This document shows positions 27,389 to 35,815 of a stretch of DNA of 64,000 nucleotides, piece by piece (the stretch's first letter is position 1; each line of letters starts with the position of its first letter). The DNA is from Pontibacter deserti (lineage in GTDB: Bacteria > Bacteroidota > Bacteroidia > Cytophagales > Hymenobacteraceae). The notes under the pieces were generated by a model. The model searched no databases. It had not been told where the DNA came from and saw only the letters and a list, made by a program, of their open reading frames with translations. The stretch spans positions 1-64,000 of the forward strand of contig NZ_JALPRS010000004.1 in the NCBI RefSeq assembly GCF_023630255.1, read 5' to 3'. Both the position numbers and the translations under genes were made by a program.

Positions 27389-28531
27389 CTAAGCCGTTAC
27401 TTTAGTATACAGTTTAGCTAAGGTCTCTGCTACAAAATCAATTTCTTCAGGAGTATTATACTTACTGAAAGAGAAGCGAACTGATCCACGAGCAGGGTCT
27501 AGATTTAAAGCACGCAATACATGCGAGCCGGCATTAGCACCACTGCTGCAGGCGCTGCCACCAGATGCAGATATTTTATTTATGTCCAGGCTGAACAGCA
27601 GCATCTCGTTTATATCAGAAGCAGGCAGGCTTACATTAAGTACAGTATACAAACTCTTATCACCAAATTCTGACATGCCATTGAAGCTTACATCCTCCAG
27701 TTGCTCACGCAGTTTATAGATCATCCTGTCTTTCAAACTCTGAATATGACGCATATGGTCATCCATGTCACGGTAAGCAATTTCCAGTGCTTTTGCCAAG
27801 CCAATAATGCCATACACGTTCTCGGTACCACCACGCATATTGCGCTCCTGCGCACCACCTTGTATTAAAGGCTGTATTTTGAAGTTTGCATCGCTGTACA
27901 GGAAACCCACACCTTTAGGACCATGAAACTTGTGAGCTGAACCAACTATAAAATTAGCGCCAAGGGTTTGCAGGTCGTGCTTGTAATGGCCCATTGTCTG
28001 CACTGTATCAGAGTGGAAGAGGGCGTTATACTTTTTGCAAATCTCACCTATAGTCTGAATATCGTTGAGGTTACCAATCTCGTTGTTGGCATGCATTACA
28101 GATACCAGTGTCTGTGGCTGATTTGCCAGCAGTTCTTCCAGGTGCTCCAGGTCCAGGTTGCCGCGCTCATCGTGGCGGAGGTAGCTCACCTGTACACCAT
28201 CCTGCTTCTCCAGCATTTCCATGGTATGTAACACAGCATGGTGCTCCAGTTTAGTGCTGATAGCATGCTTTATACCCAAGGTACGACAAGTGCAAATCAG
28301 AGCTGCATTATCTGCTTCGGTTCCGCCAGAAGTAAAGAAGATCTCGGCAGGTGACGTATTTAGTAATCCCGCTACTGTTTTACGTGCCTTCTCAATAGCT
28401 GCCCTTACCTCGCGCCCATGCGAATGAATAGAGGACGGATTTCCGTAGTGTTCCAGCATAAAAGGAGCCATTGCATCAAAAACTTCCTTGTCTAAAGGAG
28501 TTGTGGCAGCATTGTCTAAATATACACGCAT
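27389..28531 (-). CDS. cysteine desulfurase (IscS/NifS family)
   Basis: PLP enzyme that takes sulfur from cysteine for Fe-S clusters, thiamine or tRNA thiolation. 380 residues. MRVYLDNAATTPLD opens; SGGTEADNAAL is the cofactor phosphate loop; Lys201 in GSAHKFHGPKG binds PLP; the persulfide Cys328 sits in GGSACSSGA. No iscU, suf or tRNA-thiolation gene is adjacent, so the sulfur acceptor is open. It is flanked by terminators on both sides, so it is probably a single-gene unit. Confidence 0.93.
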   Translation of the reverse strand: MRVYLDNAATTPLDKEVFDAMAPFMLEHYGNPSSIHSHGREVRAAIEKARKTVAGLLNTSPAEIFFTSGGTEADNAALICTCRTLGIKHAISTKLEHHAVLHTMEMLEKQDGVQVSYLRHDERGNLDLEHLEELLANQPQTLVSVMHANNEIGNLNDIQTIGEICKKYNALFHSDTVQTMGHYKHDLQTLGANFIVGSAHKFHGPKGVGFLYSDANFKIQPLIQGGAQERNMRGGTENVYGIIGLAKALEIAYRDMDDHMRHIQSLKDRMIYKLREQLEDVSFNGMSEFGDKSLYTVLNVSLPASDINEMLLFSLDINKISASGGSACSSGANAGSHVLRALNLDPARGSVRFSFSKYNTPEEIDFVAETLAKLYTKVTA

Positions 28532-28578
28532 GTCGGTAAGGGTTTGAATTACTATATATTACGAACTACTAAAGTATT

Positions 28579-28632
28579 AAAAAAAGTTGCGCCAAGGATA
28601 AAGAATATGAAGCTTTATCCTTGGCGCTTTAT
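28579..28632 (-). terminator. terminator after the phosphoglucosamine mutase-like gene
   Basis: Perfect 15-bp inverted repeat (28589-28603 with 28613-28627, core GCGCCAAGGATAAAG); read on the minus strand it is followed by a run of seven T. It separates the mutase gene from the desulfurase gene. Confidence 0.92.
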
Positions 28633-28666
28633 GTTGCCTGTTAATATTTATACTTACAACAACACA

Positions 28667-30061
28667 TTATGCTTTTACAGAAATAATTTCTTTGATATCT
28701 GCGATGATCTTATTAGCCAGGTGCTCAGCTGTAGCATTGCTATCCGACTCTGCATAAATACGGATAATAGGCTCCGTGTTTGACTTGCGCAGGTGCACCC
28801 ACTCTTTATCAAACTCAATCTTAACACCATCTATCGTATTGATTGGCTGCTTGGCATAACGCTCCTGCATCTGCGTCAGAACTGCATCTACATTAACATC
28901 CGGCGTAAGCTCTATCTTGTTTTTAGAAATGTAGTAGTTAGGATAACTGGCACGTAGGCGAGTCATGCTCATCCCTGATTTTGCCAGGTGCGTCAGGAAC
29001 AAAGCTATACCTACTAAAGCATCGCGGCCATAATGTAGCTCAGGGTAGATGATACCACCGTTACCTTCGCCACCGATTACTGCGTTCTGCTCCTTCATCA
29101 TGTTTACCACGTTCACTTCGCCAACAGCGGCAGCAAAATAACTGCCACCTGCTTTCTCTGTTACATCACGTAGTGCTCTTGTTGATGATAGATTAGAAAC
29201 CGTGTTACCTACTTTATTCTTCAGGATATAGTCAGCAACGGCTACCAAGGTATATTCCTCCCCAAACATGCTGCCGTCCTCGTTTATCAGCGCCAGGCGG
29301 TCCACATCCGGGTCTACAACTATACCTAAGTCAAACTTACCTTTTTCTATCACTTTAGAAATCTCGCGCAGGTTCTCTGGCAGTGGTTCCGGGTTATGCG
29401 GAAAATGACCATCCGGCTCACAGAAAAGCTTTTCTACTTTCTTTACGCCCAGCGCTTCCAGCAGCATTGGTACAGCAATACCACCTGTCGAGTTTACACA
29501 GTCAATGGCTACACTAAATTTCTTTGCTTTAATAGCTTCTACATCTACTAAAGGCAGCTCAAGTATAGCTTTTATGTGGTTTTTTATCGCATCCTCCTGC
29601 TTTGTATAAGTGCCAAGTTCTGTTACCTGTGCAAACTCAAAAGCTTCTTTTTCGGCTAGTTCCAGTACCAGCTTTCCTTCTGCGTCCGAAATAAATTCAC
29701 CTTTATAGTTCAGGAGCTTCAGGGCGTTCCACTGCTTAGGATTATGGCTGGCTGTAAGTATAATGCCGCCACCTGCTTTAAGTTCGGGTACCACCATCTC
29801 TACAGTCGGAGTTGTAGAAAGGCCAACATCCACAACGTTTATGCCCAGCCCCTGCAGGGTAGCACAAACCAGCTTGTTGATCATATCGCCAGAGATACGT
29901 GCATCACGCCCAACTACTATTGTGTTATTATTATTAGTAGTCTGGAGTACCCAGGTACCGTAGGCTGCAGCAAATTTAACCACATCTACAGGGGTAAGTG
30001 CATCACCTGCCTGCCCGCCTATCGTTCCTCTAATTCCTGAAATTGATTTTATTAAAGCCAC
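28667..30061 (-). CDS. glmM: phosphoglucosamine mutase-like phosphohexomutase
   Basis: About 464 residues with a GTG start at 30061. The frame is open 33 codons further up, but that part contains the promoter, and the family begins at ALIKSISGIRGTIGG. Active-site phosphoserine is in TASHNPKQWNALKLL; the metal loop is DPDVDRLALINEDG; the sugar loop is GEGNGGIIYPE; the phosphate-binding end is RKSNTEPIIRIYAE. It interconverts hexosamine or hexose 6- and 1-phosphates; GlmM is the likely role, but related mutases (PNGM, ManB) look similar. Confidence 0.88.
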   Translation of the reverse strand: MALIKSISGIRGTIGGQAGDALTPVDVVKFAAAYGTWVLQTTNNNNTIVVGRDARISGDMINKLVCATLQGLGINVVDVGLSTTPTVEMVVPELKAGGGIILTASHNPKQWNALKLLNYKGEFISDAEGKLVLELAEKEAFEFAQVTELGTYTKQEDAIKNHIKAILELPLVDVEAIKAKKFSVAIDCVNSTGGIAVPMLLEALGVKKVEKLFCEPDGHFPHNPEPLPENLREISKVIEKGKFDLGIVVDPDVDRLALINEDGSMFGEEYTLVAVADYILKNKVGNTVSNLSSTRALRDVTEKAGGSYFAAAVGEVNVVNMMKEQNAVIGGEGNGGIIYPELHYGRDALVGIALFLTHLAKSGMSMTRLRASYPNYYISKNKIELTPDVNVDAVLTQMQERYAKQPINTIDGVKIEFDKEWVHLRKSNTEPIIRIYAESDSNATAEHLANKIIADIKEIISVKA

Positions 30062-30083
30062 TTGAATTAATGTTTGTAGGTTG

Positions 30084-30091
30084 CAAAAGTA
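30084..30091 (-). promoter_or_regulatory. -7 element TACTTTTG of the mutase gene
   Basis: Perfect TAnnTTTG on the minus strand, ending 23 bases before the GTG at 30061. It lies inside the longer open frame, which supports the shorter start. Confidence 0.6.
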
Positions 30092-30174
30092 GCAATATTT
30101 AACTTTATACTTAACACCTTTACTTAATATATAGCTATAACTGTTTCCAACAAACAGCAACAGCCGTATTTTAG

Positions 30175-30182
30175 TATATTTG
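30175..30182 (+). promoter_or_regulatory. -7 element TATATTTG touching the mazG start
   Basis: Perfect TAnnTTTG ending only four bases before the mazG ATG. Transcription would begin at or just inside the start codon, implying a leaderless or nearly leaderless mRNA if the box is used. No clear -33 TTG. Confidence 0.45.
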
Positions 30183-30186
30183 CTTT

Positions 30187-30996
30187 ATGGATAAAACTTT
30201 TTTTGACGATACTGCGCGTGGTAAGCAACTACAGGCCTTTAACAGATTATTGGATGTAATGGACGACCTGCGCGAAAAGTGCCCTTGGGACCGTAAACAA
30301 ACACTGGAGAGTCTACGCCATTTAACTATAGAAGAAACTTACGAATTATCGGATGCCATACTTAAGCAGGATATGCCTGAGATCAAAAAAGAGATCGGGG
30401 ACCTGATGTTGCACATGGTGTTTTACGCAAAAATAGCCTCTGAGCAAAAAGCTTTTGATATTGCCGATGTACTAAACGCTCTTTGCGAAAAACTTATATT
30501 CCGCCATCCGCACATTTACGGTGATGTAACAGCAGATACAGAAGAACAGGTAAAGAAAAACTGGGAGCAGCTTAAACTGAAAGAAGGTAATAAGTCTGTT
30601 TTAGGTGGTGTGCCATCATCGTTGCCGGCTTTGGTTAAGGCTATGCGCATCCAGGAAAAGGCTCGTGGCGCAGGGTTTGATTGGGACGATAAATCCCAGG
30701 TATGGGAAAAGGTGCAGGAAGAGCTAAATGAGTTTGAAGAAGAGTTTAACGTGGCCGACATTACCACTTTAAATAAAGAGCGTGCCACAGCTGAGTTCGG
30801 AGATCTGCTTTTTTCTTTAATAAATTTTGCCCGTTTTGTTGATATTAACCCGGAAGAGGCGCTAGAGCGAACTAACCTTAAATTTATAGACAGGTTTCAG
30901 TATCTGGAGACTGAGGCAGCCAAGGATGGGAAGAAATTACAGGACATGAGTTTGGAAGAAATGGATTTTTACTGGAATAGAGCAAAAAAGAAGTAG
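30187..30996 (+). CDS. mazG: nucleoside triphosphate pyrophosphohydrolase
   Basis: House-cleaning enzyme that hydrolyses NTPs and dNTPs to monophosphates and pyrophosphate. 269 residues with two MazG domains: LLDVMDDLREKCPWDRKQTLESLRHLTIEETYELSDAI, then EIGDLMLHMVFYAKIA (the E-E-x-x-E and E-x-x-D metal motifs), and a second copy with AEFGDLLFSLINFARF and the C-terminal FYWNRAKKK. Divergent from the mutase gene. Full length. Confidence 0.95.
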   Translation: MDKTFFDDTARGKQLQAFNRLLDVMDDLREKCPWDRKQTLESLRHLTIEETYELSDAILKQDMPEIKKEIGDLMLHMVFYAKIASEQKAFDIADVLNALCEKLIFRHPHIYGDVTADTEEQVKKNWEQLKLKEGNKSVLGGVPSSLPALVKAMRIQEKARGAGFDWDDKSQVWEKVQEELNEFEEEFNVADITTLNKERATAEFGDLLFSLINFARFVDINPEEALERTNLKFIDRFQYLETEAAKDGKKLQDMSLEEMDFYWNRAKKK

Positions 30997-31512
30997 CTAT
31001 GCATACATTCTTTAAATACGTTGCTTATATTTAAAGCGCTTTTTCCTAAAACTAAAGTATAGAACAGGCAATATTTTGTGCTAAATTATAACGTATAACA
31101 GCTGTTGCTAAAGCTTTATGTTATAACTGGTAGCCAGCTGACAGGCTACAGCCAGCATTTGTAATCTTTTCTTTGTGCCTCAAAATGCAACAATTGTAAG
31201 CCAGCTATGTATAATGGTAGTGCTCAATTTTTATTTTGAAATTTTCAAAGAGAATGCTTTCTGAATGATGTTTATACTTTGGATAATATTTGAAAATACA
31301 TAGATTTGTAAAAGCACCCCTGTGTAAAATAATCAGGAAGAGCAATTTTAACCATTTTAAGCATCTTAATTAACTGCCAGGAATAGTAAAATTGAAAGGT
31401 TTTGCTAAAAAGTTTGGTGGTTAAAGAACTAAAAATGAAACAATTACATTTTTATAATTACACAATCAATTTAATTACAACACAAACAGCTAAACTTTAA
31501 ACTTTAATCAAA
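30997..31512. other. gene-free spacer with long exbB leader
   Basis: 516 bases without a convincing gene. It has a small hairpin (GTAGCC at 31130-31135 with GGCTAC at 31144-31149), the promoter at 31279-31308, and about 200 bases of A/T-rich leader before exbB. No terminator with a T run after mazG, no tRNA and no known riboswitch was recognised. Confidence 0.6.
31279..31308 (+). promoter_or_regulatory. promoter of the exbB-exbD-exbD-tonB operon
   Basis: A complete match to the Bacteroidota housekeeping promoter: TTG at 31279-31281, 19-base spacer, TAGATTTG at 31301-31308. Expected start near 31315, leaving about 200 bases of leader before the exbB ATG. Confidence 0.78.
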
Positions 31513-32385
31513 ATGGAAAAAAAGACTGCAGTAGTGAGCAAAGATGCTAATGTAGAAGTAAAGACTAGCCCGGCAGGCTCTTTATTTGCCACTATCGTTA
31601 TTCCCCTTGCTGTACTTGCATGTGTACTTGTTTATATGTTCGTACTAGGCAACCCTGCTAACTTCGAAGGTGGCAGCAACGAAAATCACCCGCTTCCAGG
31701 TAACTATTTAGGTATTGTTTACAAAGGTGGTTGGGTAGTTCCGATCCTGATGGCTCTTGTACTGATGGTATTTATTTTCGCTATCGAGCGTGTACTTACA
31801 ATCAACAAGGCAAAAGGTACTAAGAGTGTTCCTGCATTCGTGCGTAACATTTCTGCTAAACTTAACCAGCGTGACATCAATGGTGCTATTGCTGCCTGCG
31901 ACGCTCAGAAAGGTTCTGTTGCAAACGTAGTAAAAGCTGGTCTTCTTAAGTATAAAGAGATGCAGAATGAGCCTGAGCTGTTAAAAGCTGAGAAAGTTGC
32001 TGCTATCCAGAAAGAGATCGAAGAATCTACTTCTCTTGAGTTACCAATGCTTGAGAAAAACTTGGTAGTAATTTCAACTATCGCTTCTATCTCAACACTT
32101 ACAGGTCTGATCGGTACAGTACTTGGTATGATCAAGGCGTTCGCCGCTCTTGCTTCTTCTGGTACTCCTGATGCAACTGCACTTTCTAACGGTATCTCTG
32201 AGGCCTTGATCAACACAGCGATCGGTATTACTGGTTCTGCTCTTGCGATCATCGCTTACAACTACTTCACTAGCAAAATCGACGAGTTAACTTATAGCAT
32301 TGACGAAGCTGGCTTCAGCATCATCTCTACTTTTGCTGCTCAGCACGATAGCGCTAACGCGAACGTAAGACAACACACAGTTTAA
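31513..32385 (+). CDS. exbB: ExbB/TolQ/MotA-family proton channel subunit
   Basis: 290 residues, inner membrane. Hydrophobic helices near 22-45, 73-93, 182-205 and 222-250: one more N-terminal helix than classical ExbB. The last two helices carry the family motif: STLTGLIGTVLGMIKAFAAL and ISEALINTAIGITGSALAIIAYNYF. With ExbD it lets protons through and powers TonB, which drives receptors such as the SusC protein at 785. First gene of the operon, with a long leader. Confidence 0.92.
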   Translation: MEKKTAVVSKDANVEVKTSPAGSLFATIVIPLAVLACVLVYMFVLGNPANFEGGSNENHPLPGNYLGIVYKGGWVVPILMALVLMVFIFAIERVLTINKAKGTKSVPAFVRNISAKLNQRDINGAIAACDAQKGSVANVVKAGLLKYKEMQNEPELLKAEKVAAIQKEIEESTSLELPMLEKNLVVISTIASISTLTGLIGTVLGMIKAFAALASSGTPDATALSNGISEALINTAIGITGSALAIIAYNYFTSKIDELTYSIDEAGFSIISTFAAQHDSANANVRQHTV

Positions 32386-32403
32386 TTGATTTAACCCAGA
32401 AAG

Positions 32404-33015
32404 ATGCCTAAAGTAAAAGTAAAAAGAACCAGACCCTCGTTGGACATGACACCGATGGTGGACTTGGGCTTCTTGTTAGTTACTTTCTTTATGCTGACTG
32501 CTACTATGGCTCCTGAAAAGGCTGTGATAGTAGATACACCCTCGTCTGTATCAGATATCAAGATACCTGACTCTAACGTTATTACTATCTCTATTGATAA
32601 GAATGACAGAGTATTCTTCGGAGTAGATGGTCAGAACACGAGAACAGCATTGTTAGACAAGATAGCAAGCAAGTATGGTGTTAGTTTCAATGAACAGGAA
32701 GCCAAAACTTTCTCTTTGATTAGTGAATTCGGGGTGCCGGTAAACCAGCTTAAGTCTTACCTGGCCCTGGGTGCTGATGCAAGAAGAAATTTTGACAAGA
32801 CCTCTCCAGGTATACCTATCGACTCAGTTAATAACCAACTGGGAGACTGGGTGCACCAGACGCGTCTGACAAACCCTAAAGTGATCATCGCTATTAAGGG
32901 TGACCAGGACGTGAACTACGAAACTGTACAGCAGGTTATAAGTACACTACAGGATAAGAAGGTTAACAGATTTAACCTGATTACTGACATGGAAAAAAGA
33001 CCTACAACCCTATAA
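32404..33015 (+). CDS. exbD: ExbD/TolR-family protein, first copy
   Basis: 203 residues: a short basic cytosolic tail, one membrane helix (about 18-38) with the proton-carrying Asp in LDMTPMVDLGFLLVTFFMLT, and a periplasmic domain. Between helix and final strand (VIIAIKGDQDVNYETVQQVISTLQD) there is an insertion of about 50 residues compared with E. coli ExbD. It lies 18 bases after exbB. Two different ExbDs per ExbB are usual in this phylum. Confidence 0.92.
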   Translation: MPKVKVKRTRPSLDMTPMVDLGFLLVTFFMLTATMAPEKAVIVDTPSSVSDIKIPDSNVITISIDKNDRVFFGVDGQNTRTALLDKIASKYGVSFNEQEAKTFSLISEFGVPVNQLKSYLALGADARRNFDKTSPGIPIDSVNNQLGDWVHQTRLTNPKVIIAIKGDQDVNYETVQQVISTLQDKKVNRFNLITDMEKRPTTL

Positions 33016-33034
33016 ACGTTAAGGAGACAGAAAA

Positions 33035-33562
33035 ATGGCAGAAGTACAACAGCAAGCCGACTCCGGTAAGGGTGGTAAGAAACGTTCCAAAAAGATGTCT
33101 ACATCATTGGATATGACGCCAATGGTGGACCTTGCCTTCCTTCTCTTAACATTCTTTATGCTTACGACTACGTTCAGTAAGCCGCAGACCATGGAAATTA
33201 ACATGCCTGTGAAAGATGTTCCGAAAGAAGAACAGATTGCTCTGAAGGCAAGTAATGCGATGACAATTATCTTAGGTGATGACGATAAAGTATTTTATTA
33301 CTTTGGTCTGGGTGCTCCTGAAGAGAACCCTGAAGTGATAGAAACTGATTATTCTGCATCAGGTATTCGTAAGGTTCTTATCTCTCAAAGAGTAAAGAGC
33401 AACCCGAAGATGACCGTGATGATCAAACCTATGGAGACGTCGCGCTACAAGAACATGGTAGACATCCTGGATGAACTGAAAATTACCGATACCAAGAAAT
33501 TTGCCCTTGTAGATATTACTGACACGGATAAGCAATTGGTACAAACTAAAATTGGACAATAA
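33035..33562 (+). CDS. exbD: ExbD/TolR-family protein, second copy
   Basis: 175 residues: Lys-rich N terminus (GKGGKKRSKKMS), membrane helix about 28-48 with SLDMTPMVDLAFLLLTFFMLTTTFS and the same essential Asp, then a periplasmic domain ending NMVDILDELKITDTKKFALVDI. It lacks the insertion of the first copy. It lies 19 bases after that copy and five before tonB, clearly one operon. Confidence 0.92.
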   Translation: MAEVQQQADSGKGGKKRSKKMSTSLDMTPMVDLAFLLLTFFMLTTTFSKPQTMEINMPVKDVPKEEQIALKASNAMTIILGDDDKVFYYFGLGAPEENPEVIETDYSASGIRKVLISQRVKSNPKMTVMIKPMETSRYKNMVDILDELKITDTKKFALVDITDTDKQLVQTKIGQ

Positions 33563-33567
33563 CAGAT

Positions 33568-34386
33568 ATGGACGAAAGTAAGTTAGCTAAAGCATCGCTT
33601 GATGATATCGTCTTTGCCGGACGAAACAAAGCATATGGTGCCTATCTACTTCGTAAACTGTATAATAGCCATATCACGAAAGCAGCTATCATTGCAACCA
33701 TATTATTTGCGCTTTTCATCAGCATGCCGCTGATAAGCAAAATGATAGGAGGCGATGAAGAAGAAGTAGTGGAAGAGCGTGTTATTACAGAAGTAGACCT
33801 GGCCCCACCTCCACCACTAGAGGAGAATACGCCACCGCCACCGCCACCGCCATCAACACCGCCACCGCCGCCAGTACGTGCGTCGATAAAGTATACGCCG
33901 CCGGTTGTTAAGCGTGACGAAGAGGTGCGTGAAGAGGAAGAAGTTCCGGATGTGGAAGTACTGGAAGAAATTGACGCCGGTACAAAAACTGTTGAAGGAA
34001 GCAAAGACGCTCCGCTAGACTTAGGTGAAATTGACGGTACCAGCGACGTAGTTGCAGAGGTAGTTGAAGAAAAACCTTACGAGTATGTGGAGCAGATGCC
34101 AACCTTCCCGGGTGGTGAACTGGAAATGCAGAAATATATTGCGAAAAACATTCGCTATCCTGCAGCAGCCACAAGAGCCGGTATCGAAGGACTTGTAGTA
34201 GTATCGTTTGTAGTAAGTAAAAACGGTGAGATCTCTGAAGTTAAAGTACTGAAGGGACTAGGAGCCGGAACTGACGAAGAAGCGATGCGCGTAGTGAAAT
34301 CGATGCCGAAGTGGAACCCAGGTAAACAAAATGGTAGAGCTGTACCAGTAAGATTTACCGTACCGGTTCGTTACACAATCAAATAA
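33568..34386 (+). CDS. tonB: energy transducer TonB, proline-rich
   Basis: 272 residues. The N terminus has the Bacteroidota signature VFAGRNKAYGAYLLRKLYNSH before the single membrane anchor (about 34-55). Then comes a periplasm-spanning stretch with runs of Pro (PPPPPLEENTPPPPPP) and an acidic Glu/Val segment, and a C-terminal TonB domain (about 175-272) with FPGGELEMQKYIAKNIRYP, IEGLVVVSFVV and KSMPKWNPGKQNGRAVPVRF. It transmits ExbBD energy to outer-membrane receptors. A strong terminator follows. Confidence 0.94.
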   Translation: MDESKLAKASLDDIVFAGRNKAYGAYLLRKLYNSHITKAAIIATILFALFISMPLISKMIGGDEEEVVEERVITEVDLAPPPPLEENTPPPPPPPSTPPPPPVRASIKYTPPVVKRDEEVREEEEVPDVEVLEEIDAGTKTVEGSKDAPLDLGEIDGTSDVVAEVVEEKPYEYVEQMPTFPGGELEMQKYIAKNIRYPAAATRAGIEGLVVVSFVVSKNGEISEVKVLKGLGAGTDEEAMRVVKSMPKWNPGKQNGRAVPVRFTVPVRYTIK

Positions 34387-34405
34387 AATAGCTTAGCTAT
34401 ACTTA

Positions 34406-34440
34406 GAAACCCGATCAGGAAACTGATCGGGTTTTTTGTT
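34406..34440 (+). terminator. terminator after the first tonB
   Basis: AAACCCGATCAG (34407-34418) with CTGATCGGGTTT (34423-34434), a perfect 12-bp stem with a four-base loop and T run, 20 bases after the stop. Confidence 0.93.
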
Positions 34441-34584
34441 TAAATAAAAATACTCAGCATGCATACTATTTAAGTATAATATCGTATATTCAGTTTATAA
34501 TATCTTTAAAACCATTACATAAAATCAAAAGCAAAATAAAAGATGATTACCTGACATATTGTTAAACTATAAAACCCAAAGCCC

Positions 34585-35430
34585 ATGAAAGAGAGCTATT
34601 TATTCGACATGACCTTTAACAACATTATTTTTAAAGGTCGGAACCAGGCGTACGGAGCCTATAAGCTGCGACGCGTTTACCACAGGCACATTATAATAGC
34701 AGCTATACTTGCGATAGCGATCTTTTCTGGAGGGCTTATAGGTCCGTTAGTAAATAATATATTCTTTACACCTCCCGAAAGGTATGTGAAGCCGGTAATT
34801 GATATTATTGAACCTATAACTATAGTTTTGCCCCCACTCCCTGTAGATCCGGAGCCTGTAAAAGAAACTGCGCCAACTGCTGCACCAGAAAAAGTGAAGG
34901 TTAAGACAGAAGTATATGTGGCAAATAAAATAGTACCTGATGATGCCCCGGTAAAAGAAACCATAATTGCTAATCAGGAAGATCTACAAAATGCTAACAT
35001 CGGAGTAGAAAAAGTAGATGGTGTAAAGCCATCAGATTTACCTGTTACTATGCCATCTGATGATTTGATTGGCATAGACGGCGGCACCGGCACAGAAGAA
35101 AATACAGATAACAGTATAAAAGACTTTGCGGAGATAATGCCTGAATATGAGGGTGGATTTGACGCATTAGCTAAATACATGGGAAGAAAGATGATTTACC
35201 CCGGTGCTGCCAGATCTGCAGGAATAGAAGGCACAGTAGTTGTTTCTTTTGTAGTGAGCCGAAACGGAGCCATAGAAGATGTAAAAGTTTTGAAAGGGTT
35301 AGGTTTTGGCACAGATGAAGAAGCAATGCGTGTAGTAAGAAGTATGCCGCGCTGGAAACCGGGAAAACAAAACGGAACACCTGTAGCTGTCAGGTATACA
35401 TTGCCAATTAAGTTTGCCTTAAAAAACTAA
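34585..35430 (+). CDS. tonB: energy transducer TonB, second copy without proline runs
   Basis: 281 residues with the same plan as the first: IIFKGRNQAYGAYKLRRVYHRH, membrane anchor about 33-55, linker, and C-terminal TonB domain (about 185-281: YEGGFDALAKYMGRKMIYP; RSMPRWKPGKQNGTPVAVRY). The C-terminal domains are very alike, the linkers are not: here there is no long poly-Pro, but Val/Pro/Glu and acidic stretches. The gene lies beyond a terminator and so should be transcribed separately; it may serve other receptors. Confidence 0.92.
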   Translation: MKESYLFDMTFNNIIFKGRNQAYGAYKLRRVYHRHIIIAAILAIAIFSGGLIGPLVNNIFFTPPERYVKPVIDIIEPITIVLPPLPVDPEPVKETAPTAAPEKVKVKTEVYVANKIVPDDAPVKETIIANQEDLQNANIGVEKVDGVKPSDLPVTMPSDDLIGIDGGTGTEENTDNSIKDFAEIMPEYEGGFDALAKYMGRKMIYPGAARSAGIEGTVVVSFVVSRNGAIEDVKVLKGLGFGTDEEAMRVVRSMPRWKPGKQNGTPVAVRYTLPIKFALKN

Positions 35431-35448
35431 ATATCAGTACATAAGTAT

Positions 35449-35496
35449 AAAGCAGAGGTCAAAAAAAGCAGAAGCTTTTAGGCCTCTGCTTTCATA
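35449..35496 (+). terminator. probable terminator after the second tonB
   Basis: AAGCAGAGG (35450-35458) pairs with CCTCTGCTT (35482 onward), with a long loop and T-rich end. Confidence 0.6.
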
Positions 35497-35557
35497 TTTA
35501 ATGTGATACCATTAACTTTAAAGGTGAAACAACGCGTATGTTCGTATAAAAGCATAA

Positions 35558-35815
35558 ATGATAAGACCACAAAGACAAAGACCAAGCGGTACATCCTTCA
35601 CAAAGTTTGTGAAGATTTTCGGCCTGCTCATGACAGTTATATACATAGGTTTGGGTGTCTTCATAATTTTTGCAGATACAGAAACCCTGAATCTAAACAT
35701 GTCGCGGGACTTTAAATATGTGCTCGGTGGCATACTGATCTTGTACGGAATAATCAGATTTGTAAAAGTATACCAGACTAATACCAAAAGAGAACGAAGA
35801 AGGTATGAAGAATAA
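35558..35815 (+). CDS. small two-helix membrane protein
   Basis: 85 residues: basic N terminus (MIRPQRQRPSGTS), membrane helices about 20-39 and 54-71 with a short polar loop, and a highly basic C terminus (KRERRRYEE). No family recognised. The gene overlaps the PstS-like gene by 11 bases and so is likely translated with it. Confidence 0.72.
   Translation: MIRPQRQRPSGTSFTKFVKIFGLLMTVIYIGLGVFIIFADTETLNLNMSRDFKYVLGGILILYGIIRFVKVYQTNTKRERRRYEE

Noticed and set aside
30062..30160. Longer start of the phosphomutase gene
   Set aside because: The 33 extra residues hold the promoter and are not part of the family; GTG at 30061 was chosen.
31081..31160. tRNA or riboswitch in the spacer before exbB
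   Set aside because: Only one short hairpin was found; no cloverleaf, CCA end or known aptamer core could be recognised.
33830..33900. CCGCCACCGCCA tandem repeat as a microsatellite element
   Set aside because: It encodes the poly-proline spacer of TonB in frame; no need for another explanation.
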